DNA from: Streptomyces sp. NBC_00663
Lineage (GTDB): Bacteria > Actinomycetota > Actinomycetes > Streptomycetales > Streptomycetaceae
Assembly (NCBI RefSeq): GCF_036226885.1
Contig: NZ_CP109027.1
Coordinates: 2,294,001 to 2,358,000, forward strand
Length of the DNA: 64,000 nucleotides
Reading direction: 5' to 3'
The notes under the pieces were generated by a model. It ran no database searches and was not told the origin of the DNA. It was given only the letters and a program-made list of their open reading frames with translations. The position numbers were made by a program, and so were the translations under genes. Below, in pieces: positions 1 through 8,986 of the stretch. Position 1 is the first letter of the stretch. The number at the start of each line of letters is the position of its first letter.

Positions 1-848
1 GCGGCGGGGGCGGGTACGGCGACGACCACGGAATCGGCGTGCAGGACGCGGTCCCCGGCCGCGACCCGCCAGCCCTCCGCGCCCTCGCGCCGCAGTTCGG
101 TCACGGGCGCGCCGGTGATGATCTCGCCGCCTCGCGCGCGGACCGAGTCGGCGACGGCGAGCGGGAGGCTGCCGACGCCGCCCGCGAGGCCCATGAAGAC
201 CGGGCCGGTCTGCTGGTTGGCCGCCGCCTTGGCCTGGATCTCGCGGACCGCCTCCGTCAGGGAGGTGTGGGTCCGCGCGGCCTGGAAGAGCTGCGGGACC
301 GCCGAGCGCATCGACAGGCGGTAGGCGTCGCCCGCGTACACGCCGCCGAGCAGGGGCTCGATCAGCCGGTCGACGACCTCGCGGCCGAGCCGCGCGGCGA
401 CGTACTCACCGACCGCCACGTCGTCGCCGACCTCGGTGCGCGGCAGGTCGGCGTCGCGCTCGATGCGGGCCAGGCCCTCGTCGGAGAGGACGCCTTCGAG
501 AGCGGACGCGGTGCCGGGGACGCCCATGACATGGCCCTTGGGCATCGGGCGCAGGGCGCCGCGGGTCCAGATCGAGGCGGTGGCGGTGACGGGGGGCTGA
601 AGGCGGTCGGTCAGGCCCACCTCGCGGGCCAGGGCGACGGCCTCCGGTCTGCGCGCCAGCATCGACTCCGCGCCGAGGTCCACCCGCGCGCCGGCGATCT
701 CGCCGGGCAGCAGCTTGCCGCCGACGCGGCCGGACGCCTCCAGCACGGTCACCCGCGCCCCGCGCCCCAGCAGCCGGTGAGCCGCGGCCAGTCCCGCGAT
801 CCCGGCCCCGATGACGACGACGTGCCCCGTCGTACCTGATCCGCTCAT
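1..848 (-). CDS. hemG: HemG/HemY-type FAD-dependent protoporphyrinogen (coproporphyrinogen) oxidase, 5' part only
   Basis: About 282 N-terminal residues of a roughly 480-residue family are present; the 3' end lies beyond the window. Translation from the ATG at 848 opens with a Rossmann FAD-binding motif, VVVIGAGIAGLAAAHRL, followed by the second dinucleotide-contact motif E-A-S-G-R-VGGK and a LGAES segment, which are hallmarks of the HemY/HemG oxidase family. In Actinobacteria this enzyme oxidises coproporphyrinogen III to coproporphyrin III late in haem synthesis (family knowledge). hemE lies 4 kb away on the same strand, which supports a haem role. A generic amine oxidase of the same fold is less likely. 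Confidence 0.88.
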   Translation of the reverse strand, partial: MSGSGTTGHVVVIGAGIAGLAAAHRLLGRGARVTVLEASGRVGGKLLPGEIAGARVDLGAESMLARRPEAVALAREVGLTDRLQPPVTATASIWTRGALRPMPKGHVMGVPGTASALEGVLSDEGLARIERDADLPRTEVGDDVAVGEYVAARLGREVVDRLIEPLLGGVYAGDAYRLSMRSAVPQLFQAARTHTSLTEAVREIQAKAAANQQTGPVFMGLAGGVGSLPLAVADSVRARGGEIITGAPVTELRREGAEGWRVAAGDRVLHADSVVVAVPAPA

Positions 849-1016
849 GGCTCCACCTTCTCAGACGCCACCGACAGTGACGCCAGGGACCTTTGTCCCT
901 TCGTACGTCCCTTCCGAGTCCCGACCGTGACCCCTTCGGAACCGCCCCGCCCCAACGTTGCGGGGCGCCCGCGCGTCGAAGGAGCGTCAGTCGTCACGAC
1001 CCTCGGGGGCACGCCC

Positions 1017-1946
1017 ATGCGCACACAACGTTCCGTACGACCCGTCCAGGCCCTGGCGGGCATCCTGCTGGCCGCCGCACTGGCTCTGTCCGGCTGCTCC
1101 GGCTCCGGATCCTCCGACAGCGGCTCCGGCAGCGACAGCGCCGCGCTGTCGGACGGGAAGGAGGCCGGCCCGGGCGGCGCCGCCGACAGCGGCGGCAGGC
1201 AGGCGAGCACCGCTCCCAAGCTCCCCACCAGCCACATCATCCGTACCGCCGAACTCACCGTGCAGGTCAAGGACGTACCGAAGGCGCTGGAGGCGGCCCG
1301 CACCACCACCGAGAACGCCGGCGGCTACATCGGCAAGGAGTCCACCTCCCGCGACGAGGAGGGCGCGGAGGAGACGCGGGTGACGCTGCGGGTGCCCGTC
1401 GACGCGTACGAGGAGGTGCTGACCGAGCTGGAGGGCTCGGGCAGGCTCATCGAGCGCACCGCGAAGGCGCAGGACGTCACCGACCAGGTCGTCGACGTGG
1501 AGAGCCGCATCACGTCGCAGCGCGCGAGCGTGGCCCGCATCCGCGAGCTGATGGACCGGGCCACCAAGCTGAGCGACGTCGTGACCCTGGAGGGCGAACT
1601 GAGCAGCCGTCAGGCCGACCTGGAAGCACTGCTCGCCCGGCAGGCCTCCCTGAAGGACCGCACGAGCCTGGCCACCATCACCCTGTCCCTGTCCGAGAAG
1701 CCGGCCGTGAAGGCCGCCGAGGACGACGATCCGGGGATCGTGGACGCGCTGGCGGGCGGCTGGGACGCGTTCGTGACGATGCTGCGCTGGATCGTGGTGG
1801 CGCTGGCGGCTGTCCTGCCGTTCGCCGCGGTCCTGGCCCTGCTCGTGCTGGCGTGGCTGCGCCTGCTCCGGCCCCGGCGCTCGCGCCGCCCGGTCCCGGA
1901 GCCCCTCCCGGTGACCGTCGAGGAGCGGGGCGGCGGGCAGCACTGA
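1017..1946 (+). CDS. DUF4349 lipoprotein with C-terminal membrane helix
   Basis: The protein is 309 aa when started at the ATG at 1017; a longer in-frame reading from 927 would put 30 residues before the signal peptide. Residues 1-27 form a lipoprotein signal ending in lipobox L-S-G-C (Cys27), followed by a Ser/Gly/Asp-rich linker. The middle carries the DUF4349 pattern: HIIRTAELTVQV, GGYIGKES, TLRVPVDAYEEVL, and a coiled-coil stretch ending in LATITLSLSE. A hydrophobic helix near residues 250-280 ends in basic residues. The protein is probably anchored at both ends outside the membrane. No catalytic function is known for the family. Confidence 0.8.
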   Translation: MRTQRSVRPVQALAGILLAAALALSGCSGSGSSDSGSGSDSAALSDGKEAGPGGAADSGGRQASTAPKLPTSHIIRTAELTVQVKDVPKALEAARTTTENAGGYIGKESTSRDEEGAEETRVTLRVPVDAYEEVLTELEGSGRLIERTAKAQDVTDQVVDVESRITSQRASVARIRELMDRATKLSDVVTLEGELSSRQADLEALLARQASLKDRTSLATITLSLSEKPAVKAAEDDDPGIVDALAGGWDAFVTMLRWIVVALAAVLPFAAVLALLVLAWLRLLRPRRSRRPVPEPLPVTVEERGGGQH

Positions 1947-1973
1947 AATGCCCGCCCCACGTAGCGTGTTCGC

Positions 1974-3362
1974 ATGAACATGAACGCTGCGAGGGAACGA
2001 CTGGTCGTGATCGGCGGCGACGCCGCGGGGATGTCCGCGGCGTCGCAGGCCCGCCGGCTGAAGGGGCCCGAGGAACTGGAGATCGTGGCGTTCGAGCGGG
2101 GCCACTTCACGTCCTACTCGGCCTGCGGCATCCCGTACTGGGTGGGCGGTGACGTCGAGGAGCGGGACGAACTGATCGCCCGCACGCCCGAGGAGCACCG
2201 GGCCCGTGACATCGACCTGCGCATGCGCACGGAGGTCACGGAGATCGACGTCGAAGGGCGGCGGGTACGCGCGCGTGACCTCGATTCCGGGGCGGAGTCC
2301 TGGACGTCGTACGACAAACTCGTGATCGCGACCGGCGCCCGCCCCGTCCGCCCGGACATGCCGGGCGTCGACGCGCCGGGCGTCCACGGGGTGCAGACCC
2401 TCGACGACGGGCAGGCGCTGATCGACACGCTGGCACGCACGCGTGGGCGGCGGGCGGTGGTGGTCGGCGCGGGGTACATCGGCGTCGAGATGGCCGAGGC
2501 GCTCATCAACCGCGGCTACGAGGTGACGGTCGTCAACCGCGGCAGCGAGCCCATGTCGACGCTCGACCCGGACATGGGGCGGCTGGTGCACGAGGCGTTG
2601 GAGGGCCTGGGCATCACCATGGTCGACGACGCCGTGGTCACCAAGGTCCTGACCGGCGAGGACGGGCGGGTGCGGGCGGTGGCCACGGAGGACGCCGAGT
2701 ACCCGGCGGACGTCGTGGTGCTGGGTATCGGGGTGCGCCCGGAGACCTCGCTGGCCAAGGCGGCGGGGTTGCCCGTGGGCCGTCATGACGGGCTGCTGAC
2801 CGATCTCGGCATGCGGGTGCGCGGGCACGAGAACATCTGGGCGGGCGGCGACTGCGTGGAGGTCCTCGACCTGGTCTCCGGCCAGGAACGCCACATCGCG
2901 CTCGGCACCCACGCCAACAAGCACGGCCAGGTCATCGGCGCCAATGTCGGCGGCGGTTACGCGACCTTCCCGGGTGTGGTCGGTACGGCGGTCAGCAAGG
3001 TCTGCGACCTGGAGATCGCACGCACGGGACTGCGCGAGAAGGACGCGCACAGGGTGGGCCTGCGGTTCGTGTCCGTCACCATCGAGTCGACGTCCCGCGC
3101 GGGCTACTACCCCGGCGCCTCCCCCATGACGGTCAAGATGCTCGCCGAGCGCCGCACAGGGCGGCTGCTCGGCGTGCAGATCGTCGGGAGGGAGGGCGCC
3201 GGGAAGCGCGTGGACATCGCGGCGGTGGCGCTGACGGCCGGGATGACGGTGGAGCAGATGACGGCCCTGGACCTGGGCTACGCACCGCCGTTCAGCCCGG
3301 TGTGGGACCCGGTGCTGGTGGCCGCCCGCAAGGCTGCAAAGGCGGTAGGTCAGCCGACCTAG
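1974..3362 (+). CDS. FAD/NAD(P)-dependent disulfide oxidoreductase, CoA-disulfide-reductase-like
   Basis: The protein is 462 aa; a second ATG at 1980 is an equally possible start. It has an N-terminal FAD motif (VVIGGDAAGMSAA), the segment S-Y-S-A-C51-G-I-P-Y, an ATG-type FAD contact (VIATGARPVRP), a central NAD(P)H motif (VVVGAGYIGVEMAEAL) and the C-terminal FAD motif (NIWAGGDC). The single cysteine in SxxxCGIPY is typical of CoA-disulfide reductases and NADH oxidases, which use one redox cysteine rather than a CxxxxC pair (family knowledge). Physiological substrate is not visible from sequence. It follows the DUF4349 gene by 27 bp and may be co-transcribed. Confidence 0.85.
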   Translation: MNMNAARERLVVIGGDAAGMSAASQARRLKGPEELEIVAFERGHFTSYSACGIPYWVGGDVEERDELIARTPEEHRARDIDLRMRTEVTEIDVEGRRVRARDLDSGAESWTSYDKLVIATGARPVRPDMPGVDAPGVHGVQTLDDGQALIDTLARTRGRRAVVVGAGYIGVEMAEALINRGYEVTVVNRGSEPMSTLDPDMGRLVHEALEGLGITMVDDAVVTKVLTGEDGRVRAVATEDAEYPADVVVLGIGVRPETSLAKAAGLPVGRHDGLLTDLGMRVRGHENIWAGGDCVEVLDLVSGQERHIALGTHANKHGQVIGANVGGGYATFPGVVGTAVSKVCDLEIARTGLREKDAHRVGLRFVSVTIESTSRAGYYPGASPMTVKMLAERRTGRLLGVQIVGREGAGKRVDIAAVALTAGMTVEQMTALDLGYAPPFSPVWDPVLVAARKAAKAVGQPT

Positions 3363-3366
3363 AGGT

Positions 3367-3390
3367 GCGGGGAACTGCGCGACCAGCCCC
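3367..3390. repeat. Copy 1 of a dispersed GGGGAACTGCGCG-type stem-loop element
   Basis: The sequence GCGGGGAACTGCGCGACCAG followed by CCCC lies just after the oxidoreductase stop codon. It is the reverse complement of the core seen at 8956-8978 and 15710-15732. All three copies sit directly downstream of genes. Confidence 0.6.
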
Positions 3391-3430
3391 GACGAGCCCG
3401 CACTCGCCGTGTTGCAGCACCCGATGACGG

Positions 3431-3766
3431 CTAGGCGGTTGTCCCGTTGATCCGCTCGATCGCCTGCCGTGCCTGCTCCGCCGGAGGCCTGGGCAGCGAT
3501 GACACGGACGCGCTCGCGGGGACGGCGGCCGGCATGGCGGCGGGCTGCTCGCCCGCGGGCTTGGCGTGGGCGGCGGAGGCCCGGGACGACCGCAGCCGGT
3601 GGCTCACCGCCTCGTCCAGCGTCACCGGCCGCTGCATCTGCGAGGCCAGCCGCCCCGCCTCCTGGCCCAGTCGGGCGACGTCCTCCCAGGGCAGTCGCAG
3701 CACGACGGCGAGCTCGGCCTCACCGTCGGGCAGCGCGTGGATGGGAGGAGTAACTCGGTCGTTCAT
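3431..3766 (-). CDS. Small conserved hypothetical protein
   Basis: The protein is 111 aa. The ATG at 3766 is chosen because GAGGAA sits about 7 nt upstream, whereas the longer reading from 3823 has no ribosome binding site. The first 60 residues look structured (LAVVLRLPWEDVARLGQEAGRLASQM), and the C-terminal half is Ala/Pro-rich and probably disordered. No known domain was recognised. It is divergent from the rhomboid gene, with a 16-bp palindrome between the two starts. Confidence 0.6.
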   Translation of the reverse strand: MNDRVTPPIHALPDGEAELAVVLRLPWEDVARLGQEAGRLASQMQRPVTLDEAVSHRLRSSRASAAHAKPAGEQPAAMPAAVPASASVSSLPRPPAEQARQAIERINGTTA

Positions 3767-3798
3767 CGCCTGTTCCTCACGTCGGTTGAGAACACATA

Positions 3799-3814
3799 CG
3801 CACGCGCGCGTGCG
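3799..3814. promoter_or_regulatory. 16-bp perfect palindrome between divergent genes
   Basis: CGCACGCGCGCGTGCG is self-complementary over 16 bp. It lies between the start of the small hypothetical gene (3766) and the rhomboid gene (3859), a typical place for an operator. No regulator can be assigned. Confidence 0.4.
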
Positions 3815-3858
3815 GCTGTTCACCGGTTCACGCCCCGTATTGCGGGCACATTTCCCTT

Positions 3859-4677
3859 GTGGTCATCCCCGTCCATGACGTGAACCCGGTGCGCCGCACC
3901 CCTGTGGTGACGTACGCGCTCATCGCCGCGAACGTGCTGGTCTTCCTGTACACGCCCGGCCTCGCCGGCTCCGTGGCGGGCGACAGCAGCCTGTCCCAGC
4001 TGTGTCATCTACAGGCGTTCCTGGACCACTACTCGGCCGTGCCGCAGGAGCTGATCCACCATCAGCTGCCGCGGCTGGTCCCCACCGGTGAGGTGGGTCC
4101 GGGCGGCCGGGGCTGTGTGGTCGGCCCGCCGACCTACGACAAGTCCCCCGCGCTGTCCGTGTTCTCCGCGATGTTCCTGCACGGCGGCTGGCTGCATCTG
4201 CTGGGCAACATGCTGTTCCTGCTGATCTTCGGCAACAACGTCGAGGACCGCATGGGCCATGTGCGCTTCGCGCTGTTCTACGTCGTCTGCGGCTACGCGG
4301 CGTCGTACGGCTTCGCGCTCCTCAACGACGACTCCGGCGACCCGCTGATCGGCGCGTCCGGGGCCATCGCGGGGGTGCTGGGCGCCTATCTGGTGCTGTA
4401 TCCGAAGGCCAGGGTGTGGGTCCTGGTCCCGTTCCTGGTCTTCCTGCCGCTCAGACTGCCGGCCTGGCTGGTGCTGGGGTTCTGGTTCGTGCTCCAGGCC
4501 TTCTACTCGTCCGGCGAGGGTGTCTCCGACGCGGGCACGGTGGCGTACGCGGCGCATGTCGTGGGCTTCCTCGTCGGCATGCTGCTGGCCTGGCCGCTCA
4601 AGGCGGGCACGACCCCGCCGCCGGAACCGCGCGGCCTGCTGTTCGGCAGGAGGGCGCGGCCCCGGCACACCTGGTAG
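3859..4677 (+). CDS. Rhomboid-family intramembrane serine protease
   Basis: The 272-aa polytopic membrane protein starts at GTG 3859. It shows the rhomboid signature HGGWLHLLGNMLFL with Asn117, the catalytic serine in GASGA (Ser167) and the catalytic histidine in YAAHVVGF (His233), in the usual order and spacing. Rhomboids cleave substrate transmembrane segments within the membrane (family knowledge). It has an unusually long first extracellular loop (about residues 35-95) with two cysteines. The stop codon is one base from the convergent hemE stop. Substrate is unknown. Confidence 0.9.
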   Translation: MVIPVHDVNPVRRTPVVTYALIAANVLVFLYTPGLAGSVAGDSSLSQLCHLQAFLDHYSAVPQELIHHQLPRLVPTGEVGPGGRGCVVGPPTYDKSPALSVFSAMFLHGGWLHLLGNMLFLLIFGNNVEDRMGHVRFALFYVVCGYAASYGFALLNDDSGDPLIGASGAIAGVLGAYLVLYPKARVWVLVPFLVFLPLRLPAWLVLGFWFVLQAFYSSGEGVSDAGTVAYAAHVVGFLVGMLLAWPLKAGTTPPPEPRGLLFGRRARPRHTW

Positions 4678-4678
4678 G

Positions 4679-5734
4679 TCAGCGGGCGGTCCGCGTGTGG
4701 ACGTACTCCACGAGCCGGGTCAGCGCGTCCGGGTCGGTGGAGGGCATGACGCCGTGGCCGAGGTTGAAGACGTGGCCCTCCAGGTCCTTCGCCGTCTCCA
4801 GCACCTCGCGGGTCTTGGCCTCGACGGCCTCGGTGCCGGCGAACAGGACGGTCGGGTCGAGGTTGCCCTGGAGCGCCTTGCCGGGGCCGACGCGGCGGGC
4901 GGCCTCGTCGAGCGACACCCGGTAGTCGACGCCGACGACATCCGCGCCGGCCTCGCCCATGAGGCCCAGCAACTCGCCGGTGCCGACGCCGAAGTGGATG
5001 CGCGGGACGCCGTATCCGGCGACGGCGTCGAGCACCTTGGCGGAGGCGGCCATCACCGAGCGGCGGTAGTCGACGGGGGCGAGCGCGCCGGCCCAGGAGT
5101 CGAAGAGCTGGACGGCGGAGGCGCCGGCCTCGATCTGTACCTTCAGGAACGCGGCCGTGATGTCGGCGAGGCGGTCCAGCAGGTCGGCCCAGAGCTCCGG
5201 GTCGCCGTACATCATCGCCTTGGCGTTCTCGTACGTGCGCGACGGACCGCCCTCGACGAGGTAACTCGCGAGGGTGAAAGGCGCGCCGGCGAAACCGATG
5301 AGCGGGGTGGCGCCGAGTTCGGCGGTCAGCAGGCCGATGGCCTCGGTGACGTAGGAGACGTCCCCGGGGGTGAGGTCGCGCAGCTGGGCCAGGTCGGCGC
5401 GGGTGCGGATCGGCTTCTCGACGACCGGGCCGACGCCGGGCTTGATGTCGAGGTCGATGCCGATGGCCTTGAGCGGGACGACGATGTCGCTGAAGTAGAT
5501 CGCCGCGTCCACGTGGTGCCGGCGCACCGGCTGGAGGGTGATCTCGGTGACCAGCTCGGGCCGCATGCAGGACTCGAGCATGGGGACGCCCTCGCGGACC
5601 TTGCGGTACTCCGGCAGTGAGCGCCCGGCCTGCCGCATGAACCACACCGGGGTGTGCGGCACGGGCTCGCGCCGGCAGGCCTTGAGGAAGGCGGAGTCGT
5701 ACGTGGCGGACGGCGGCGTCTGATTAGCACTCAC
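4679..5734 (-). CDS. hemE: Uroporphyrinogen decarboxylase
   Basis: The 351-aa protein decarboxylates uroporphyrinogen III to coproporphyrinogen III in haem synthesis. It shows the family signature [16 protein letters not shown] near the N-terminus, [19 protein letters not shown] and [10 protein letters not shown]. The GTG at 5734 (reading V-S-A-N-Q-T) is the start that leaves a normal-length enzyme; the frame stays open much further upstream, but that extension is low-complexity and lies over the DUF3000 gene on the other strand. The gene is convergent with the rhomboid gene. Confidence 0.95.
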   Translation of the reverse strand: MSANQTPPSATYDSAFLKACRREPVPHTPVWFMRQAGRSLPEYRKVREGVPMLESCMRPELVTEITLQPVRRHHVDAAIYFSDIVVPLKAIGIDLDIKPGVGPVVEKPIRTRADLAQLRDLTPGDVSYVTEAIGLLTAELGATPLIGFAGAPFTLASYLVEGGPSRTYENAKAMMYGDPELWADLLDRLADITAAFLKVQIEAGASAVQLFDSWAGALAPVDYRRSVMAASAKVLDAVAGYGVPRIHFGVGTGELLGLMGEAGADVVGVDYRVSLDEAARRVGPGKALQGNLDPTVLFAGTEAVEAKTREVLETAKDLEGHVFNLGHGVMPSTDPDALTRLVEYVHTRTAR

Positions 5735-5863
5735 GTCGGCAAGTCTCGCACGGCGTCCCGAGTGCCAGGTGCCCGGCGTCGGTGTCGCGTCGCCGGTGAC
5801 CTGGCGCCCGTTGTCCGGGTGTCTAGGGCGGCACCGGGCCCCGCTTCCCTTTAATCTTCCGGC

Positions 5864-6532
5864 ATGGCTGCGGCTCAAGGACGACTGTCGGACGGCACTG
5901 GCGGAATGGACGACGCGAAGGAGGGGGACCGGGATACGAGCAGCGACGCTCCGTTGCCCTTCCGGGCCGCCGTCGACGCGCTGAGGGCCACGCGGCTCAG
6001 GCCGCAGATCGAGGTGGAGCCGACGCGCGCCCCGCAGCGGCTGGCGCCGTTCGCGTACGCGCTGGAGGCGACGGTCGTCGACGGCGACCAGGACCTGGCC
6101 GACGGCCGGCTGGTGCTGCTGCACGACCCGGACGGGCATGACGCCTGGCGGGGTTCGTTCCGGCTGGTGACGCTGGTGCGCGCGGAGCTGGAGGCGGAGA
6201 TGGCGGCCGATCCGCTGCTGCCCGACGTGTGCTGGTCGTGGCTGACCGGTGCGCTCCAGGCCCGTGGTCTGGCGTGCGGGGAGCCCAGCGGCACGGTCAC
6301 CCGGGCCAGCTCCCACTACTTCGGCGGTCTCGCCGAGCGTCCGTCGGCCTCGCAGATCGAGATCCGTGCCTCCTGGACGCCTCGCGAGGGGCTGGGCGGG
6401 GCGCCGGACACGGCAGGTCATCTGGCGGCCTGGTGCGATCTGCTGGCGCAGGTCGCGGGGCTGCCGCCGGCCGGTCCTGGCGACGCGTCCGTGGTGACGC
6501 TGCCGCAGCGGCGCGGTCCGCAGTCACGCTGA
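5864..6532 (+). CDS. DUF3000 domain protein
   Basis: The 222-aa protein starts at ATG 5864. The body has the DUF3000 layout: [58 protein letters not shown] and SHYFGG. The family is restricted to Actinobacteria and has no known function. The gene is divergent from hemE across a 129-bp spacer in which I see no clear motif. Confidence 0.8.
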   Translation: MAAAQGRLSDGTGGMDDAKEGDRDTSSDAPLPFRAAVDALRATRLRPQIEVEPTRAPQRLAPFAYALEATVVDGDQDLADGRLVLLHDPDGHDAWRGSFRLVTLVRAELEAEMAADPLLPDVCWSWLTGALQARGLACGEPSGTVTRASSHYFGGLAERPSASQIEIRASWTPREGLGGAPDTAGHLAAWCDLLAQVAGLPPAGPGDASVVTLPQRRGPQSR

Positions 6533-6618
6533 CGTCACCCTCGGGGTCACCTTTTCGGGCGCGGGAATTTTGTCGTCACTTTGTCGATACGGCCACTTTC
6601 AGTCGAGAGTGATACCTC

Positions 6619-6646
6619 GAACGAACTGAATCGTTCACCGAACGAT
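6619..6646. promoter_or_regulatory. Triple GAACGA/TCGTTC element upstream of the LuxR-type gene
   Basis: GAACGA (6619-6624), TCGTTC (6631-6636) and GAACGA (6640-6645) alternate in orientation. The last two form the 17-bp inverted repeat ATCGTTC-ACC-GAACGAT (6630-6646). It lies in the 239-bp gap before the LuxR-type regulator, about 125 bp from its start. It may be an operator; no terminator-like T run follows. Confidence 0.45.
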
Positions 6647-6771
6647 CGACCACACGTCCGAATTGCACTAATTGTTACTCACTAGATCGTGATCATTTCC
6701 TAAAGGACTCGTGGTTCGGTGCCGAAGACGTCTGTGACCTTCCAAGTCGTCCCCGCACCCCAGGAGGCCTG

Positions 6772-7434
6772 GTGTCCGTTCTCCTCGAGCAGCCCGCAAG
6801 CCTGGTCGCCTACCGCCCGAACAAGCCCACCGCGATGGTGGTCGTGGCCGACCCGCGCGTCCGCTCCACCGTCACCCGCCACTTGTGGGCGCTCGGTGTA
6901 CGCGACGTCATCGAGGCCTCGTCCGTCGCGGAGGCTCGTCCCCGCATCGGCAACCCCCGCGACATCTGCGTCGCCGACGTCCACCTGCCCGACGGCTCCG
7001 GCCTGACCCTTCTGTCGGAGACCCGAGCGGCAGGCTGGCCCAACGGCCTCGCCCTCTCCGCCGCCGACGACATCGGCGCCGTTCGCAACGCCCTCGCGGG
7101 CGGAGTGAAGGGCTACGTCGTCACCGGCACCCGCACCAACGTCGGGCTCCCCACCCGACCGGGCGCCGCCCCCATCGGCTCCCGCGCCGCCGGAATGCAC
7201 CGTCGCCCCCCGGGTGCCCCGAGCCACCCGGGCGGCTACCGCGAACTGTCCGGCCGTGAGGTCGAGGTACTGCGGCTGGTGGCGGAGGGCCAGTCGAACA
7301 AGGCCATCGGCGTCTCGATGGGCCTGTCCGCACTGACCGTCAAGAGCCACCTCGCCCGTATCGCCCGCAAGCTCGGCACGGGCGACCGTGCCGGAATGGT
7401 GGCGGTGGCACTGCGCACCGGCATCATCCACTGA
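6772..7434 (+). CDS. Orphan LuxR/NarL-type response regulator
   Basis: The 220-aa protein starts at GTG 6772, preceded by AGGAGG at a good distance. The N-terminal receiver-like domain keeps a likely phosphoacceptor Asp (ICVADVHLPD) and a conserved Lys (GGVKGYVV) but has one acidic residue in the first pocket (VVVADPR), where receivers usually have two. A Pro/Arg-rich linker leads to a LuxR helix-turn-helix: LSGREVEVLRLVAEGQSNKAIG, then LSALTVKSHLARIARKL. No histidine kinase gene is adjacent. Target genes are unknown. Confidence 0.85.
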   Translation: MSVLLEQPASLVAYRPNKPTAMVVVADPRVRSTVTRHLWALGVRDVIEASSVAEARPRIGNPRDICVADVHLPDGSGLTLLSETRAAGWPNGLALSAADDIGAVRNALAGGVKGYVVTGTRTNVGLPTRPGAAPIGSRAAGMHRRPPGAPSHPGGYRELSGREVEVLRLVAEGQSNKAIGVSMGLSALTVKSHLARIARKLGTGDRAGMVAVALRTGIIH

Positions 7435-7518
7435 GATTCCCGCCGAGGGTTCCCCGCCCTCATCGTTCACGGACGTGAACCAGACCTTTCGCGGTACTGA
7501 CTGGTTTACGACCCTCAG

Positions 7519-7552
7519 GCGCCCGTCGACGGAACGTTCCGTCGGCGGGCGC
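7519..7552. terminator. 34-bp loopless inverted repeat, probable terminator
   Basis: Two 17-nt arms (GCGCCCGTCGACGGAAC and its complement with a single G-U wobble) abut with no loop base, centred on GGAACGTTCC. It follows the LuxR-type gene by 84 bp and precedes the RNase D gene by 26 bp. It lacks a T run, as is common in Streptomyces. Confidence 0.6.
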
Positions 7553-7578
7553 TGTCCATACACAGATACCCTTGACAG

Positions 7579-8907
7579 GTGACCGACGCCCAAGACACCG
7601 CAGCAGACAGCTCACTGCGAACCACCGGAGGCGCCCCTCCGGACGACGGCGGATCTTCTGTTACGGGGGCGCCGAACCCTGAACCGGGACCCGAAGCCGG
7701 TCCCGAACCCGGTCCTGAGCCGATTCCGCTCCTGGAACCGCGCGAGGGCATCCCGCCGGTCGTCGCCGACGAGACCGCGCTCGCCGAGGTCATCGCCGCG
7801 TTCGCCGCCGGGACCGGCCCCGTCGCCGTCGACGCCGAACGCGCGTCCGGCTACCGCTACGGACAGCGCGCCTACCTCGTCCAGCTGCGCCGCGAAGGCG
7901 CCGGGACCGCGCTGATCGACCCCGTGGGCTGCCCCGATCTGTCAGGACTCGGCGAGGCCCTCTCCGGTGTGGAGTGGGTGCTGCACGCCGCCACCCAGGA
8001 CCTCCCCTGCCTCCGCGAGATAGGTATGGTGCCGACCTCGCTGTTCGACACCGAGCTGGCCGGACGGCTCGCCGGGTTCCCCCGGGTCGGGCTCGGCGCG
8101 ATGGTCGAGGGCGTCCTGGGCTTCGTACTGGAAAAGGGCCACTCCGCCGTCGACTGGTCGACCCGGCCGCTGCCCGAGCCGTGGCTGCGCTACGCCGCGC
8201 TGGACGTGGAACTCCTGGTCGATCTGCGGGACGCCCTGGAGAAGGAGCTGGACCGGCAGGGGAAGCTGGAGTGGGCGCGGCAGGAGTTCGACGCGATCGC
8301 GGCGGCGCCGCCCGCCGAGCCGCGCAAGGATCCCTGGCGGCGGACGTCCGGGATGCACAAGGTGCGGCGGCGTCGGCAGCTGGCCGTCGTACGGGAGCTG
8401 TGGCAGACGCGGGACCGGATCGCGCAGCGGCGGGACGTGTCGCCGGGCAAGGTGCTGTCCGACGCGGCGATCGTGGAGGCCGCGCTGTCCCTGCCGACCT
8501 CCGTGCAGGTGCTGGCCGGGCTCAACGGGTTCGGGCAGCGGATGGGGCGACGGCAGCTGGAGCAGTGGCAGGCGGCCGTGGATCGGGCCAAGGCGCTGCC
8601 CGAGGCGCAGTTGCCTGCGCCTGGGCAGCCGGTGACGGGGCCGCCGCCGCCGCGCGCGTGGGCCGACAAGGATCCGGCGGCCGCGGCTCGCTTGTCGGCG
8701 GCTCGGGCGGGCGTGTCCGCCTTGGCCGAGCGGCTCAATATGCCTCAGGAGAACCTGATCACTCCGGATACCGTTCGGCGGGTCTGCTGGGAGCCGCCGA
8801 AGGTGGTGGACCTGGGGTCCGTCGGGGATGCGTTGGGCGGGCACGGGGCTCGGCCGTGGCAGGTTGAGCTTGTGGCGCCGGTTCTGGTGAGTGCGTTGTC
8901 CGCCTAG
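7579..8907 (+). CDS. rnd: Ribonuclease D-like 3'-5' exonuclease with HRDC domain
   Basis: The 442-aa protein starts at GTG 7579. A 60-residue Pro/Glu/Gly-rich N-terminal stretch (PEPGPE repeats) precedes a DEDDy exonuclease domain: Asp85 and Glu87 in AVDAERA, Asp141 in ATQDLPCL, Tyr205 and Asp209 in RYAALDVELL. An HRDC domain follows (about residues 255-335; LAVVRELWQTRDRIAQRRDVSPGKVL). RNase D trims 3' ends of stable RNAs (family knowledge). Confidence 0.92.
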   Translation: MTDAQDTAADSSLRTTGGAPPDDGGSSVTGAPNPEPGPEAGPEPGPEPIPLLEPREGIPPVVADETALAEVIAAFAAGTGPVAVDAERASGYRYGQRAYLVQLRREGAGTALIDPVGCPDLSGLGEALSGVEWVLHAATQDLPCLREIGMVPTSLFDTELAGRLAGFPRVGLGAMVEGVLGFVLEKGHSAVDWSTRPLPEPWLRYAALDVELLVDLRDALEKELDRQGKLEWARQEFDAIAAAPPAEPRKDPWRRTSGMHKVRRRRQLAVVRELWQTRDRIAQRRDVSPGKVLSDAAIVEAALSLPTSVQVLAGLNGFGQRMGRRQLEQWQAAVDRAKALPEAQLPAPGQPVTGPPPPRAWADKDPAAAARLSAARAGVSALAERLNMPQENLITPDTVRRVCWEPPKVVDLGSVGDALGGHGARPWQVELVAPVLVSALSA

Positions 8908-8915
8908 ACGCCGTA

Positions 8916-8978
8916 GGGGAACTGTTGCGTTGCGAGTGACGGTTCGTTGTGGCTTGTCGCGCAGTTCCCCGCGCCCCT
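8916..8978. terminator. Convergent-gene hairpin containing copy 2 of the dispersed element
   Basis: GGGGAACTG (8916-8924) pairs with CAGTTCCCC (8962-8970) between the convergent RNase D and ABC permease stops. The right half, GTCGCGCAGTTCCCCGCGCC followed by CCT (8956-8978), shares its core with 15710-15732 and, inverted, 3367-3390. Confidence 0.6.
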
Positions 8979-8986
8979 GAAAGCCT

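Noticed and set aside
987..3050. 687-aa open frame on the minus strand over the lipoprotein and oxidoreductase genes
   Set aside because: Low-complexity His/Arg/Ala composition without motifs, antisense to two clear genes; a GC-skew shadow.
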